Below, piece after piece: positions 1-5,691 of a stretch of DNA of 6,559 nucleotides. The notes beneath the pieces were generated by a model, which saw only the letters and a list, made by a program, of their open reading frames with translations, had not been told where the DNA came from and searched no databases. Numbering within the stretch: position 1 is the first letter of the stretch; each line of letters starts with the position of its first letter. The DNA is from Nitrospirota bacterium (GTDB lineage Bacteria; Nitrospirota; CAKKRA01; 9FT-COMBO-42-15): the NCBI GenBank assembly GCA_016214425.1, contig JACRON010000199.1, positions 1 through 6,559 of the forward strand, written 5' to 3'. The translations under genes and the position numbers were made by a program.

Positions 1-42
1 AGATTTAAGTTCTTCACTAACAACGATTATATCAGAGGGCAT
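1..42 (-). CDS. 5' end of an unidentified protein gene (runs off the window)
   Basis: An open frame begins with ATG at 42-40 and stays open to the window edge, giving 14 residues (MPSDIIVVSEELKS). An in-frame TAA at 45-43 lies directly before the ATG, so the gene cannot start further upstream. A Shine-Dalgarno-like GGGAG at 55-51 sits 8 nt before the ATG. The residues DIIVVS look like a first beta-strand, but 14 residues are too few to assign a family, and I give no function. It lies about 55 nt below the tRNA gene on the same strand and its ribosome-binding site is part of an octamer repeat block. Because the visible frame is so short, it could be a chance opening; the paired start signals make a real gene more likely than not. 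Confidence 0.45.
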   Translation of the reverse strand, partial: MPSDIIVVSEELKS

Positions 43-47
43 TTAAT

Positions 48-87
48 ATACTCCCTTTCACCCATTCACCGTTTCCCCGTTTCTTAA
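48..87 (-). repeat. Octamer repeat block downstream of the tRNA gene
   Basis: Read on the minus strand, this stretch divides into 8-bp units. CGGGGAAA (79-72), CGGTGAAT (71-64) and GGGTGAAA (63-56) are clear, with more decayed units on each side (87-80 and 55-48). The same unit type, with the same 8-bp period, occurs on the other side of the tRNA at 181-220 and 227-258. Positions 61-84 form a 24-nt inverted repeat with 192-215, with 22 of 24 bases matching. The function is unknown. The last unit carries the GGGAG that serves as the likely ribosome-binding site of the gene starting at 42. Confidence 0.75.
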
Positions 88-96
88 TATATTTTA

Positions 97-172
97 TGGT
101 GGGCCCACCAGGATTCGAACCTGGGACCAATCGGTTATGAGCCGATGGCTCTGCCAACTGAGCTATGGGCCC
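97..172 (-). tRNA. tRNA with CAU anticodon, tRNA-Ile2 or elongator tRNA-Met
   Basis: The minus strand folds into a complete 76-nt cloverleaf: 7-bp acceptor stem (GGGCCCA with TGGGCCC), T8-A9, D stem GCTC/GAGC, anticodon stem ATCGG/CCGAT with loop CTCATAA (anticodon CAT), a 5-nt variable loop, T stem CCAGG/CCTGG with loop TTCGAAT, discriminator A73 and an encoded CCA end. It is not an initiator: position 1 pairs with 72 and the anticodon stem lacks the three G-C pairs next to the loop. A CAU anticodon reads AUG in elongator tRNA-Met, or AUA in tRNA-Ile2 after TilS makes lysidine at C34. C4-G69, C5-G68, C29-G41 and U12-A23 resemble determinants known from E. coli tRNA-Ile2, so I lean to Ile2 at about 60%. 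It lies about 120 nt below rpoD and may be cotranscribed with it, since no clear terminator separates them. Confidence 0.97.
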
Positions 173-180
173 CCTTTCCT

Positions 181-258
181 CGGAGATACGGAGAAACGGT
201 GAAACGGGGAATGGGAGAATATTTTTCTTCTCCGTTTCCCCGATTCTCCCCTTCTCCG
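181..258. repeat. Facing octamer repeat arrays forming an imperfect hairpin
   Basis: The plus strand at 181-220 is five consecutive 8-bp units of consensus about CGGNGAAA: cggagata, cggagaaa, cggtgaaa, cggggaat, gggagaat. The minus strand at 258-227 is four units of the same kind: cggagaag, gggagaat, cggggaaa, cggagaag. Because the two arrays face each other, the segment can fold into a long imperfect hairpin. Its best inner stem pairs 206-219 with 228-241 (12 of 14 pairs) around an 8-nt loop. It fills most of the 119-nt gap between the rpoD stop and the tRNA gene. No T-run follows the hairpin on either strand, so a classical intrinsic terminator is unlikely. It could be a REP- or MITE-like palindrome, an RNA 3'-end stabiliser or processing site for rpoD mRNA, or a replication-slippage product. 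Confidence 0.8.
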
Positions 259-291
259 CATCAAATAACAACACCTTTACGAAACCGTCGT

Positions 292-1956
292 TTATTCTAC
301 AAAGCTTTTGAGCAGCTTGCTCCTGCTCGGATGCCTCAACTTCCGCAAGGCCTTTGCCTCTATCTGCCTTATGCGCTCACGCGTAACATCAAAATTCTGT
401 CCAACCTCTTCAAGCGTATGGTCAGTAACCTCGCCGATGCCGAACCTCTGCCTTAAAACCCTCTCCTCTCTCGGTGTAAGGGTCTGGAACACACTCTTAA
501 TCTGCTCCTGAAGATTATATTTAATAGCTGCCTCAAGCGGAGATACCACCTTTTTGTCCTCTATAAAGTCACCAAGATGACTATCCTCTTCCTCTCCGAT
601 AGGAGTTTCAAGGGATATCGGCTCTTTTGCAATTTTCAGAACCTTTCTTACCTTGTCTATTGGCAGCTTCATCTCAGCAGCAAGCTCCTCAGGAGAAGGC
701 TCTCTTCCAAGCTCCTGCACAAGGTGCCTTGATGTCCTGATAAGCTTGTTGATTGTCTCAATCATGTGAACAGGTATGCGGATGGTCCTTGCCTGGTCAG
801 CAATTGCCCTTGTTATTGCCTGCCTTATCCACCATGTGGCGTATGTGCTGAATTTGTAGCCCCTCTTATATTCAAACTTATCAACTGCCTTCATCAGGCC
901 GATATTGCCTTCCTGAATAAGGTCAAGAAACTGCAGGCCCCTGTTCGTATACTTCTTTGCAATGCTTACAACCAGCCTCAGGTTTGCCTCTATCAACTGG
1001 CTCTTTGCATATTTTGCCTTACGCTCTCCCTGCTCCAGTGCATGGACTGCATCCTTCAGACTCTTTAAAACCTCGTTTACCTTGTCCTTTGAATAGCCGA
1101 GCTTTCTGATGCAGGAGACCATTTCCCTTTCAGCCTTCTTGATCTGATAGGAAGAGTTCCTCAATCTGTTAACAATGTTCTCTATATGCCTTGAATTCAG
1201 GCCTATATCCTCTATCTTCTGCGCTATTGCGTCCTTTGCATTTTTAATAGAAAGCCTCTGCTTCTTGAGCTTCTCCTCATTTCTGAGGCGGGCTGCATCC
1301 CTGTTCAAAGCCCTGAGCTGGGCAGTGAGCTTCTTTATCTCAGCAATCCTGTCCAATGTCTTTTTCAGAAGCTCCATTTCATCTGCTTCTACAAACTCCT
1401 CCATATCCTCTTCATACGCAGAGACTACCTCCCTGATAGATATCTTTTCTTTCTTAAGCCTGTCGCCGAGAGAGACAACCTCGTTGGTTGTAATCGGCAT
1501 ACTGAAAATAACCGCTGCAACCTCTCTCTCGCCAGACTCAATCCTCTTGGCTATCTCTACCTCCTCTTCCCTGCTTAAAAGAGGAACAGTGCCCATCTCC
1601 TTCAAATATAAACGAACAGGGTCGTCTGTCCTTCCAACTGTGCCAGGCGTTAAATCTATTTTTATTTCTTCGCCTTCAGCATCAACCTCTGCTTCAAACA
1701 ACTCGGCCTCATATTCTTCAGTCTCTTTTCCTTCCTGTTCAGACTCAGAAGGCGCAGCCTGATATTTTGACTCATCAGAGGAGTCAATGATGTCAATATC
1801 CATCTCGCCGAACATAATCATAATATTATCTATCTGCTCTGAAGATACAACATCTGCAGGAAGGGCATTATTCAACTCTTCATAGGTAAGGAATCCCTTT
1901 TCCTTGCCTATAGATATCAAATGTTTTACTTCTTCCATGCTATCTTCTTTTGCCAT
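292..1956 (-). CDS. rpoD: RNA polymerase primary sigma factor RpoD (sigma-70)
   Basis: This protein of 554 residues directs core RNA polymerase to housekeeping promoters. In order it shows region 1.1 (about residues 10-60, IGKEKGFLTYEELNNALP), an acidic linker, region 1.2 (about 112-140, DPVRLYLKEMG), a charged non-conserved helical region (about 145-310), region 2 (about 320-400, with core binding at EANLRLVVSIAKKY and -10 recognition and melting at FSTYATWWIRQAITRAI), region 3 (about 400-480), and region 4 (about 490-545, with a -35-binding helix-turn-helix around VTRERIRQIEAKALRKLR). Region 1.1 plus full length mark a group 1 sigma. I chose ATG at 1956 because GGGGTG lies just upstream with short spacing; GTG at 1962 is part of that Shine-Dalgarno, and ATG at 1938 is a weaker alternative. 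It starts 26 nt after the dnaG stop and ends the operon. Confidence 0.98.
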   Translation of the reverse strand: MAKEDSMEEVKHLISIGKEKGFLTYEELNNALPADVVSSEQIDNIMIMFGEMDIDIIDSSDESKYQAAPSESEQEGKETEEYEAELFEAEVDAEGEEIKIDLTPGTVGRTDDPVRLYLKEMGTVPLLSREEEVEIAKRIESGEREVAAVIFSMPITTNEVVSLGDRLKKEKISIREVVSAYEEDMEEFVEADEMELLKKTLDRIAEIKKLTAQLRALNRDAARLRNEEKLKKQRLSIKNAKDAIAQKIEDIGLNSRHIENIVNRLRNSSYQIKKAEREMVSCIRKLGYSKDKVNEVLKSLKDAVHALEQGERKAKYAKSQLIEANLRLVVSIAKKYTNRGLQFLDLIQEGNIGLMKAVDKFEYKRGYKFSTYATWWIRQAITRAIADQARTIRIPVHMIETINKLIRTSRHLVQELGREPSPEELAAEMKLPIDKVRKVLKIAKEPISLETPIGEEEDSHLGDFIEDKKVVSPLEAAIKYNLQEQIKSVFQTLTPREERVLRQRFGIGEVTDHTLEEVGQNFDVTRERIRQIEAKALRKLRHPSRSKLLKSFVE

Positions 1957-1979
1957 AAACACCCCGCTATTTAAAAAAG

Positions 1980-2001
1980 AATCTATAGATTAATTATACC
2001 A
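1980..2001 (-). promoter_or_regulatory. Putative internal rpoD promoter (extended -10) with overlapping palindrome
   Basis: The minus strand reads TGGTATAAT at 2001-1993, an extended -10 element at the end of dnaG. Initiation would fall near 1986, about 30 nt before the rpoD ATG at 1956. No good -35 hexamer sits at 16-18 bp, which extended -10 promoters can tolerate. A perfect 12-bp palindrome AATCTATAGATT (1980-1991) covers the dnaG stop codon and the predicted start site, a natural operator position. Internal promoters for rpoD are known in E. coli, but here the call rests only on motif matching. Confidence 0.35.
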
Positions 2002-3779
2002 GATTTTAATGCCTTTATCTCTTCAAGTATCCTGTTTCTTGAATCCTTATCGCCGCTCTTTTCTGCATCTTTCAGCCTCTGCTGAAGAACCTGCAGCCTC
2101 TCTTTTATACCTGCGCCTTTTATCTTTTGAACGCAGTCATAAAAGCTCTGCTCGCGGTCATCATAATCCAATTCCCTCATAGAGAGGGCTGAAAAGAGGC
2201 TTGCCATCTCTGCATCCTCTGTCTTAAATACAGTATTAAATTCCTTGCCGCTTTCAATGACATTATAAACTATTCCTGCAACCCTTTTGAAAAGAGGCTC
2301 TTTAAAATCATCAGGGCTTAAGTGGTCTTTTACCCTTTTTGCAATGGACTCGTCATTAAGCATAAGGTGGATCAGCATCTCCTCTGCCTTTGCGCCGGGA
2401 TGAACCATTCTCTTTTGAAGGTTGTCAGACGCCGCTTCTCTTTTTAAAGGCTGCTTCCTGTCTTCTTGTTTAAACCCTTTCTTCTGAGCCCTGTTTTCTA
2501 ATTCTGCAAATATATCCTTTTCGTCTAATTGAATCTCCTCTGCATGCCTTCTTACATAGGCATTCCTTTCAATCTTGTTTGGCAATCTGCTTATCAGGGG
2601 AAGAACCTCATCTGCCACCCTTACCTTTTCATCAATAGAAGACAGCGCCTCTTTGCCCTTTGTCTCTCTTATAACAAAATCAAGAAGCTTTTCAGAGTTC
2701 TTTAATTTATCTACAAATGCCTCAACACCATTTACCCTTAAAAATGTGTCCGGGTCAGTGCCCTCTGACAGGCTTGCCACCTTAGCTTTCATCCCACTCT
2801 CAATAAAAAGTGTGGCGCTCCTTATCGCTGCCTTTTTCCCTGCGCTGTCAGGGTCAAACACCAGAACAATGTTGTTTGTAAATCTCTTTATCAGCCTTAA
2901 ATGCCCTGGTGTAAGGGCTGTGCCGAGTGTTGCAGCAGCATTCTTTATCCCCTTCTGATATGTCATTATTGCATCAAGGTATCCCTCAACAATCAGAAGA
3001 TAGCCCCTTTTGCCAATCTCCTGTCTTGCCTTTTCAAGGCAGTAAAGGTTTTCACCTTTTATATATATAGGGCTCTCTGGCGAATTTATATATTTTGGCA
3101 GAGAGTCGTCAAGCACCCTGCCGCCAAAACCTATGACCCTTTTCTTTAAATCAAAAATTGGGAATATGAGTCTCTCCCTGAAACGGTCATAAAAGCCGTC
3201 GCCGCTATCTTTTCTTATAATAAGCCCTGTCTTTTCTAAGGCTGCTGTTTCAATTCCTTTCTGCCTTAAATATCTGTATGCAGCATCCCATTGAGGAAGT
3301 GAATAGCCAATGTTAAATTCCTGTATGGTCTTCTTTTCAATGCCTCTTTTTTCTAAATATTGCCTTGCCCTTTCACCATCTTTTGCCTCAGCAAGATTCC
3401 TGCTGAAAAATTCCATTGCAGATTCATTTGCCTTATAAAGGGGCTCTTTGGCATCTTCAATCTTCTCATCCCTCTTGCTAATTTCGGGAATGCTTATCCC
3501 TGCCCGTTCGCTAAGAGACCTTACCGCCTGTGGAAATGTAAGGTTTTCATATTTCATTAAAAAGTGAAATACATTTCCTCCAGCGCCGCAGCCAAAGCAG
3601 TGGAATATCTGCTTTGTTGGACTAACCACAAAAGACGGCGTCTTTTCTGAATGAAAAGGGCACAACCCTGTATAGTTCTGGCCTGTCTTTTTTAAACTAA
3701 GGTGTTCAGAGACTACAGAGATTATATCTACCCCCTCTCTTATCCTTTCTATTAATTCATCTGGAATAAACCTGTCCAT
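1983..3779 (-). CDS. dnaG: DNA primase DnaG
   Basis: This 598-residue primase makes RNA primers on the lagging strand at the replication fork. An N-terminal CHC2 zinc-binding domain shows C40, H43, C61 and C64 (CPFH then CFGC). The RNA polymerase domain follows, with the basic-ridge motif RERLIFPIFD and IGFGGR at about 201-221. The TOPRIM catalytic core has the invariant glutamate E265 in IVEGYLDA and the metal-binding aspartates D309 and D311 in FDPDSAG. The C-terminal part (about 455-598) is helical and matches the position of the helicase (DnaB)-binding domain. Length is normal for the family and all key residues are present. It starts at ATG 3779, 47 nt after the NIF3-like gene stops, with only a weak ribosome-binding site (CAGG close to the ATG). 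A stronger extended -10 motif lies just upstream, and rpoD follows at short distance. Confidence 0.98.
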   Translation of the reverse strand: MDRFIPDELIERIREGVDIISVVSEHLSLKKTGQNYTGLCPFHSEKTPSFVVSPTKQIFHCFGCGAGGNVFHFLMKYENLTFPQAVRSLSERAGISIPEISKRDEKIEDAKEPLYKANESAMEFFSRNLAEAKDGERARQYLEKRGIEKKTIQEFNIGYSLPQWDAAYRYLRQKGIETAALEKTGLIIRKDSGDGFYDRFRERLIFPIFDLKKRVIGFGGRVLDDSLPKYINSPESPIYIKGENLYCLEKARQEIGKRGYLLIVEGYLDAIMTYQKGIKNAAATLGTALTPGHLRLIKRFTNNIVLVFDPDSAGKKAAIRSATLFIESGMKAKVASLSEGTDPDTFLRVNGVEAFVDKLKNSEKLLDFVIRETKGKEALSSIDEKVRVADEVLPLISRLPNKIERNAYVRRHAEEIQLDEKDIFAELENRAQKKGFKQEDRKQPLKREAASDNLQKRMVHPGAKAEEMLIHLMLNDESIAKRVKDHLSPDDFKEPLFKRVAGIVYNVIESGKEFNTVFKTEDAEMASLFSALSMRELDYDDREQSFYDCVQKIKGAGIKERLQVLQQRLKDAEKSGDKDSRNRILEEIKALKSGIINL

Positions 3780-3809
3780 CCTGATTTACTGAAACATAAA
3801 TTATTTTAG

Positions 3810-3818
3810 ATTATAACA
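3810..3818 (-). promoter_or_regulatory. Putative dnaG promoter (extended -10)
   Basis: The minus strand reads TGTTATAAT at 3818-3810 in the 47-nt gap before dnaG. A start site near 3803 would give a leader of about 24 nt. No convincing -35 hexamer sits at 16-18 bp, so the call rests on the extended -10 alone. The motif, including the preceding C, is identical to that in the strong rpsU promoter. It could supply dnaG-rpoD transcription below the operon's internal terminator. The gap is AT-rich, so a chance match remains possible. Confidence 0.35.
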
Positions 3819-3826
3819 GGAGTAAG

Positions 3827-4771
3827 CTACCTTTTTATCCTTCTGAAACCAGAACATCCTGCAGCATCTATTGAGGTTAAACCGTCAAGAAGAAGATTCA
3901 TGCCGAGATTGTCGCTCGCTATATGGCCTGCAATTACAACATTTATATGATGCTTTTCAGCCTCTTTCCTGTGGTCTTCGCTGATGTGCATGGCGACTAT
4001 TGTACCAACCCCTGCCTGTGAAAGCCTTTCAAAGGCATCCTTAGAGCCGCCTGTGCCGCCTGTCATATCAACGAATATCTTTCCTGCCCGCCTCTCCTTT
4101 GAGCCTATCATTATATTAGGGCCTGCATTATTTTTAGCTGCATCCTGATATTCTGGTATCTCTTTTAGAATCTCTAATACATCCTTTAAGGTATCAGGTT
4201 TTTTGTTATCAAAGATCTGCTGCAGATAAGCAGTAACCGCATTATCAGCAGGCGTATGCACACACATAAATGGGATATTCAAGAGCCGTGCTGCATCAAC
4301 TGCCCTTGTATGATTTATGGGCATTACCCTGCGCTGCACCTCTTTTATCCTGTCGCTTAAAATATCCTCTGCCACATTAATGGGTACGCCGAATTTATTA
4401 AGGATGTCTGCCTGCATATGCATTACCTCATAAAAGTTTGCATATGCCCTGCCTTCAGGATGGTGGGAGATTATAATATCAACTGCCTCACCCTTTTCCC
4501 TTAATCTGTCTGCAAGGATTATCTCTCCAACCTCTATATCTATGCCAACCAAGACCTGCTTTACATCAAGCCCTTCATCACCGTTTAAGATTCTTGTATC
4601 AGCATAAGGATTCTTTAACGCCTCTAAGTCAAAATCCTTCTTCTCATCATCCTTAAGGGCTTTATAGTCCTCATTCTTTTTGGATAGAACCTTCTCAACT
4701 GCAGTTTTGCCCCTTGGGTCAAGCTCTATTCCTTTTTCTATAAAATAATTGTAAAGCCCTATCAGCTTCAC
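3827..4771 (-). CDS. NIF3/DUF34-like dinuclear metal protein
   Basis: The 314-residue product resembles the NIF3 (DUF34, YbgI-like) family of cytosolic proteins that bind two metal ions and whose biochemical role is poorly settled. The family's metal-site motifs can be placed: IISHHPEG with H103-H104, VHTPADN with H172 and D176, and AGHIASDN with H283 and D287. In the E. coli homologue the last motif is His-x3-Glu, so D287 is a conservative change at a ligand position. The first 70 residues are charged and precede the recognisable fold (VLVGIDIEVGEIILADRL), making this longer than the roughly 250-residue short form. The start is GTG at 4771, supported by AGGTGG at 4783-4778. No signal peptide or membrane segment is visible. 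It sits between yqeY and dnaG, separated from yqeY by a terminator. A NIF3 relative also lies close to dnaG-sigA in Bacillus subtilis, which hints at a functional tie. Subfamily assignment is less certain than family. Confidence 0.82.
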   Translation of the reverse strand: MKLIGLYNYFIEKGIELDPRGKTAVEKVLSKKNEDYKALKDDEKKDFDLEALKNPYADTRILNGDEGLDVKQVLVGIDIEVGEIILADRLREKGEAVDIIISHHPEGRAYANFYEVMHMQADILNKFGVPINVAEDILSDRIKEVQRRVMPINHTRAVDAARLLNIPFMCVHTPADNAVTAYLQQIFDNKKPDTLKDVLEILKEIPEYQDAAKNNAGPNIMIGSKERRAGKIFVDMTGGTGGSKDAFERLSQAGVGTIVAMHISEDHRKEAEKHHINVVIAGHIASDNLGMNLLLDGLTSIDAAGCSGFRRIKR

Positions 4772-4780
4772 CCCGCACCA

Positions 4781-4811
4781 CCTATATAGGTCTTATAGGA
4801 CATATAAGACC
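4781..4811 (-). promoter_or_regulatory. Operator-like repeat and hairpin before the NIF3-like gene
   Basis: A perfect 9-bp inverted repeat pairs 4789-4797 with 4803-4811 around a 5-nt loop. A 10-bp palindrome CCTATATAGG (4781-4790) overlaps it and also overlaps the Shine-Dalgarno AGGTGG (4783-4778). On the plus strand, TATAGG, TATAGG and TATAAG begin at 4785, 4794 and 4803, so the element recurs every 9 bp. The segment lies just after the yqeY terminator. It could bind a regulator, or form an RNA hairpin controlling access to the ribosome-binding site. The structure is plain in the sequence; the function is inferred. Confidence 0.5.
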
Positions 4812-4820
4812 CATATTCTT

Positions 4821-4865
4821 GGAAAAAATAAGGGGCTTTTCTAACACATTAGACGCAGCCCCTTA
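4821..4865 (-). terminator. Intrinsic terminator after yqeY
   Basis: On the minus strand a stem of nine base pairs (4865-4857 with 4837-4829, core AAGGGGCT/AGCCCCTT) is extended by an inner 5-bp stem TCTAA/TTAGA (4853-4849 with 4844-4840) closed by a TGTG loop. A run of six T follows at 4828-4823. This is a textbook rho-independent terminator 25 nt past the yqeY stop. The plus strand has no T-run after the hairpin, so it acts in one direction. It should limit read-through from rpsU-yqeY into the NIF3-like gene, dnaG and rpoD. Confidence 0.93.
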
Positions 4866-4869
4866 ACCT

Positions 4870-4878
4870 ATTATATCA
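4870..4878 (-). promoter_or_regulatory. Extended -10 motif next to the yqeY terminator (doubtful promoter)
   Basis: The minus strand reads TGATATAAT at 4878-4870, between the yqeY stop and the terminator hairpin. A transcript would start near 4863, inside the upstream arm of the terminator, so it would either stop almost at once or begin with a stable hairpin. No -35 element is evident. It may be chance in AT-rich sequence. Confidence 0.2.
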
Positions 4879-4889
4879 AAGATTAATTA

Positions 4890-5345
4890 TTAGTTGCCGA
4901 TTAATTCCCTGACAATCCTGTTTACAACAGCTCCGTCAGCCCTTCCAGAGATCTTTGGCATCAAGACCTTCATCACCTTTCCTATATCCTTCTGGGATGA
5001 AGCTGATGTCTCTGCAATCGCCTTTTTTACCTCTGCCCTGACATCCTCGTCTGACATCTGAGGCGGCATATAGGCAAGAAGAATCTCTAATTCCTTTTTT
5101 TCCTTTTCTGCTAAATCCTGACGATGACCTTTTGTAAACTGCTCTATTGAATCCTTCCGCTGTTTAATTCCAGTGGCTATAACCTCTAATATCTCTTTGT
5201 CTGAAAGTTTATAACTTGTGCCGCCCTTCTCTATCTCTTTATTTTTAATAGCAGCCTTCAACATCCTGATAGTTGAAACCTTCACACTGTCGCCAGATTT
5301 CATCGCCTCTTTCATATCATTGACAAGCTGCTCCTGCAAAGACAT
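4890..5345 (-). CDS. yqeY: GatB/YqeY domain-containing protein
   Basis: The 151-residue product has the full YqeY architecture: N-terminal helices with IRMLKAAIKNKEIE (about 26-39), the conserved KQRKDSIEQF segment (about 61-70), LAYMPPQMSDEDV (about 90-102), and a C-terminal helical domain with GKVMKVLMPKISGRADG (about 122-138). The C-terminal part is related to the tail domain of GatB, a subunit of the tRNA-dependent amidotransferase that makes Gln-tRNA or Asn-tRNA. Stand-alone YqeY proteins are thought to touch tRNA metabolism, but their role is not established. The ATG at 5345 lies 2 nt after the rpsU stop, and its Shine-Dalgarno GAGGAG is inside the last rpsU codons, so translation of the two genes is very likely coupled. 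A strong terminator follows the gene. Confidence 0.96.
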   Translation of the reverse strand: MSLQEQLVNDMKEAMKSGDSVKVSTIRMLKAAIKNKEIEKGGTSYKLSDKEILEVIATGIKQRKDSIEQFTKGHRQDLAEKEKKELEILLAYMPPQMSDEDVRAEVKKAIAETSASSQKDIGKVMKVLMPKISGRADGAVVNRIVRELIGN

Positions 5346-5347
5346 TT

Positions 5348-5557
5348 TTACTCCTCTTGACGCGTTGTAAAACCTTTTAATTTTTTTATAGCCTTTTTCT
5401 TTGCTGCAATGGCCTTTTTCTTTTTCTTTACGCTGGGTTTCTCATAATGCTCCCTCTTACGGATCTCTGAGAGAAGCCCGGACTTTTCGCACTGTTTTTT
5501 AAATCTTCTCAGGGCATTCTCAAAGGACTCGTTCTCCCTTATTCTCACAACTGGCAT
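5348..5557 (-). CDS. rpsU: Small ribosomal subunit protein bS21
   Basis: The 69-residue basic protein is a complete bS21, which binds the 30S subunit near the 3' end of 16S rRNA and helps initiation on mRNAs. The N-terminal half has the family pattern VVRIRENESFENALRRFKKQ, followed by SGLLSEIRKREHYEKPS. The C-terminal half is a lysine-rich tail (about 44-61) typical of RNA-binding ribosomal extensions. The start is ATG at 5557, with a strong purine-rich Shine-Dalgarno (GGGGAGGGG, 5574-5566) 8 nt upstream. It is the first gene of the operon, served by a perfect consensus promoter at 5720-5692 and a leader of about 128 nt. In E. coli rpsU also heads the rpsU-dnaG-rpoD operon. An out-of-frame ATG at 5561 overlaps its start. 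Confidence 0.98.
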   Translation of the reverse strand: MPVVRIRENESFENALRRFKKQCEKSGLLSEIRKREHYEKPSVKKKKKAIAAKKKAIKKLKGFTTRQEE

Positions 5558-5595
5558 TCATTTTTCCCCTCCCCTCTGCTGTAGCACAAGCTCTC

Positions 5596-5627
5596 TCCAT
5601 TAAATAAGATCAAGATATATTAATGGA
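5596..5627 (-). promoter_or_regulatory. Hairpin in the rpsU mRNA leader
   Basis: A perfect 8-bp inverted repeat (TCCATTAA at 5627-5620, TTAATGGA at 5603-5596) encloses a 16-nt AU-rich loop within the predicted rpsU leader, about 40 nt before the start codon. It could be a structural element for autoregulation by bS21 or merely AU-rich folding. No T-run follows directly, so it is not a terminator. Confidence 0.4.
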
Positions 5628-5691
5628 TAAAAAAATACTTAAAAATCCGAACCTTCGACCATATATTTTCTTAACTTCTTGAAAATATTGT

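Noticed and set aside
205..242. Hairpin at 205-242 as the rpoD terminator
   Set aside because: The stem is fair, but no T-run follows on the minus strand, and the structure is explained by facing octamer repeats.
32..274. An 80-residue minus-strand open frame across the tRNA gene, with a PIAQLAEPSAHNRLVPGSNPGGP-like core split by normal tRNA landmarks
   Set aside because: This peptide pattern is the well-known false translation of a tRNA gene; the segment folds as a perfect cloverleaf and the flanks are repeats.
145..1762. Several plus-strand open frames of 66 to 195 codons opposite rpoD
   Set aside because: They are antisense shadows of a highly conserved gene, rich in Ser, Leu, Ile and Phe as expected from reversed Glu/Lys/Arg codons, with no family resemblance and no start signals of note.
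1957..1962. GTG at 1962 as the rpoD start
   Set aside because: The GTG is itself part of the GGGGTG Shine-Dalgarno for the ATG at 1956 and has no ribosome-binding site at proper distance.
2575..3560. Plus-strand open frames opposite dnaG
   Set aside because: They lie fully inside an intact primase gene and have compositions typical of antisense frames.
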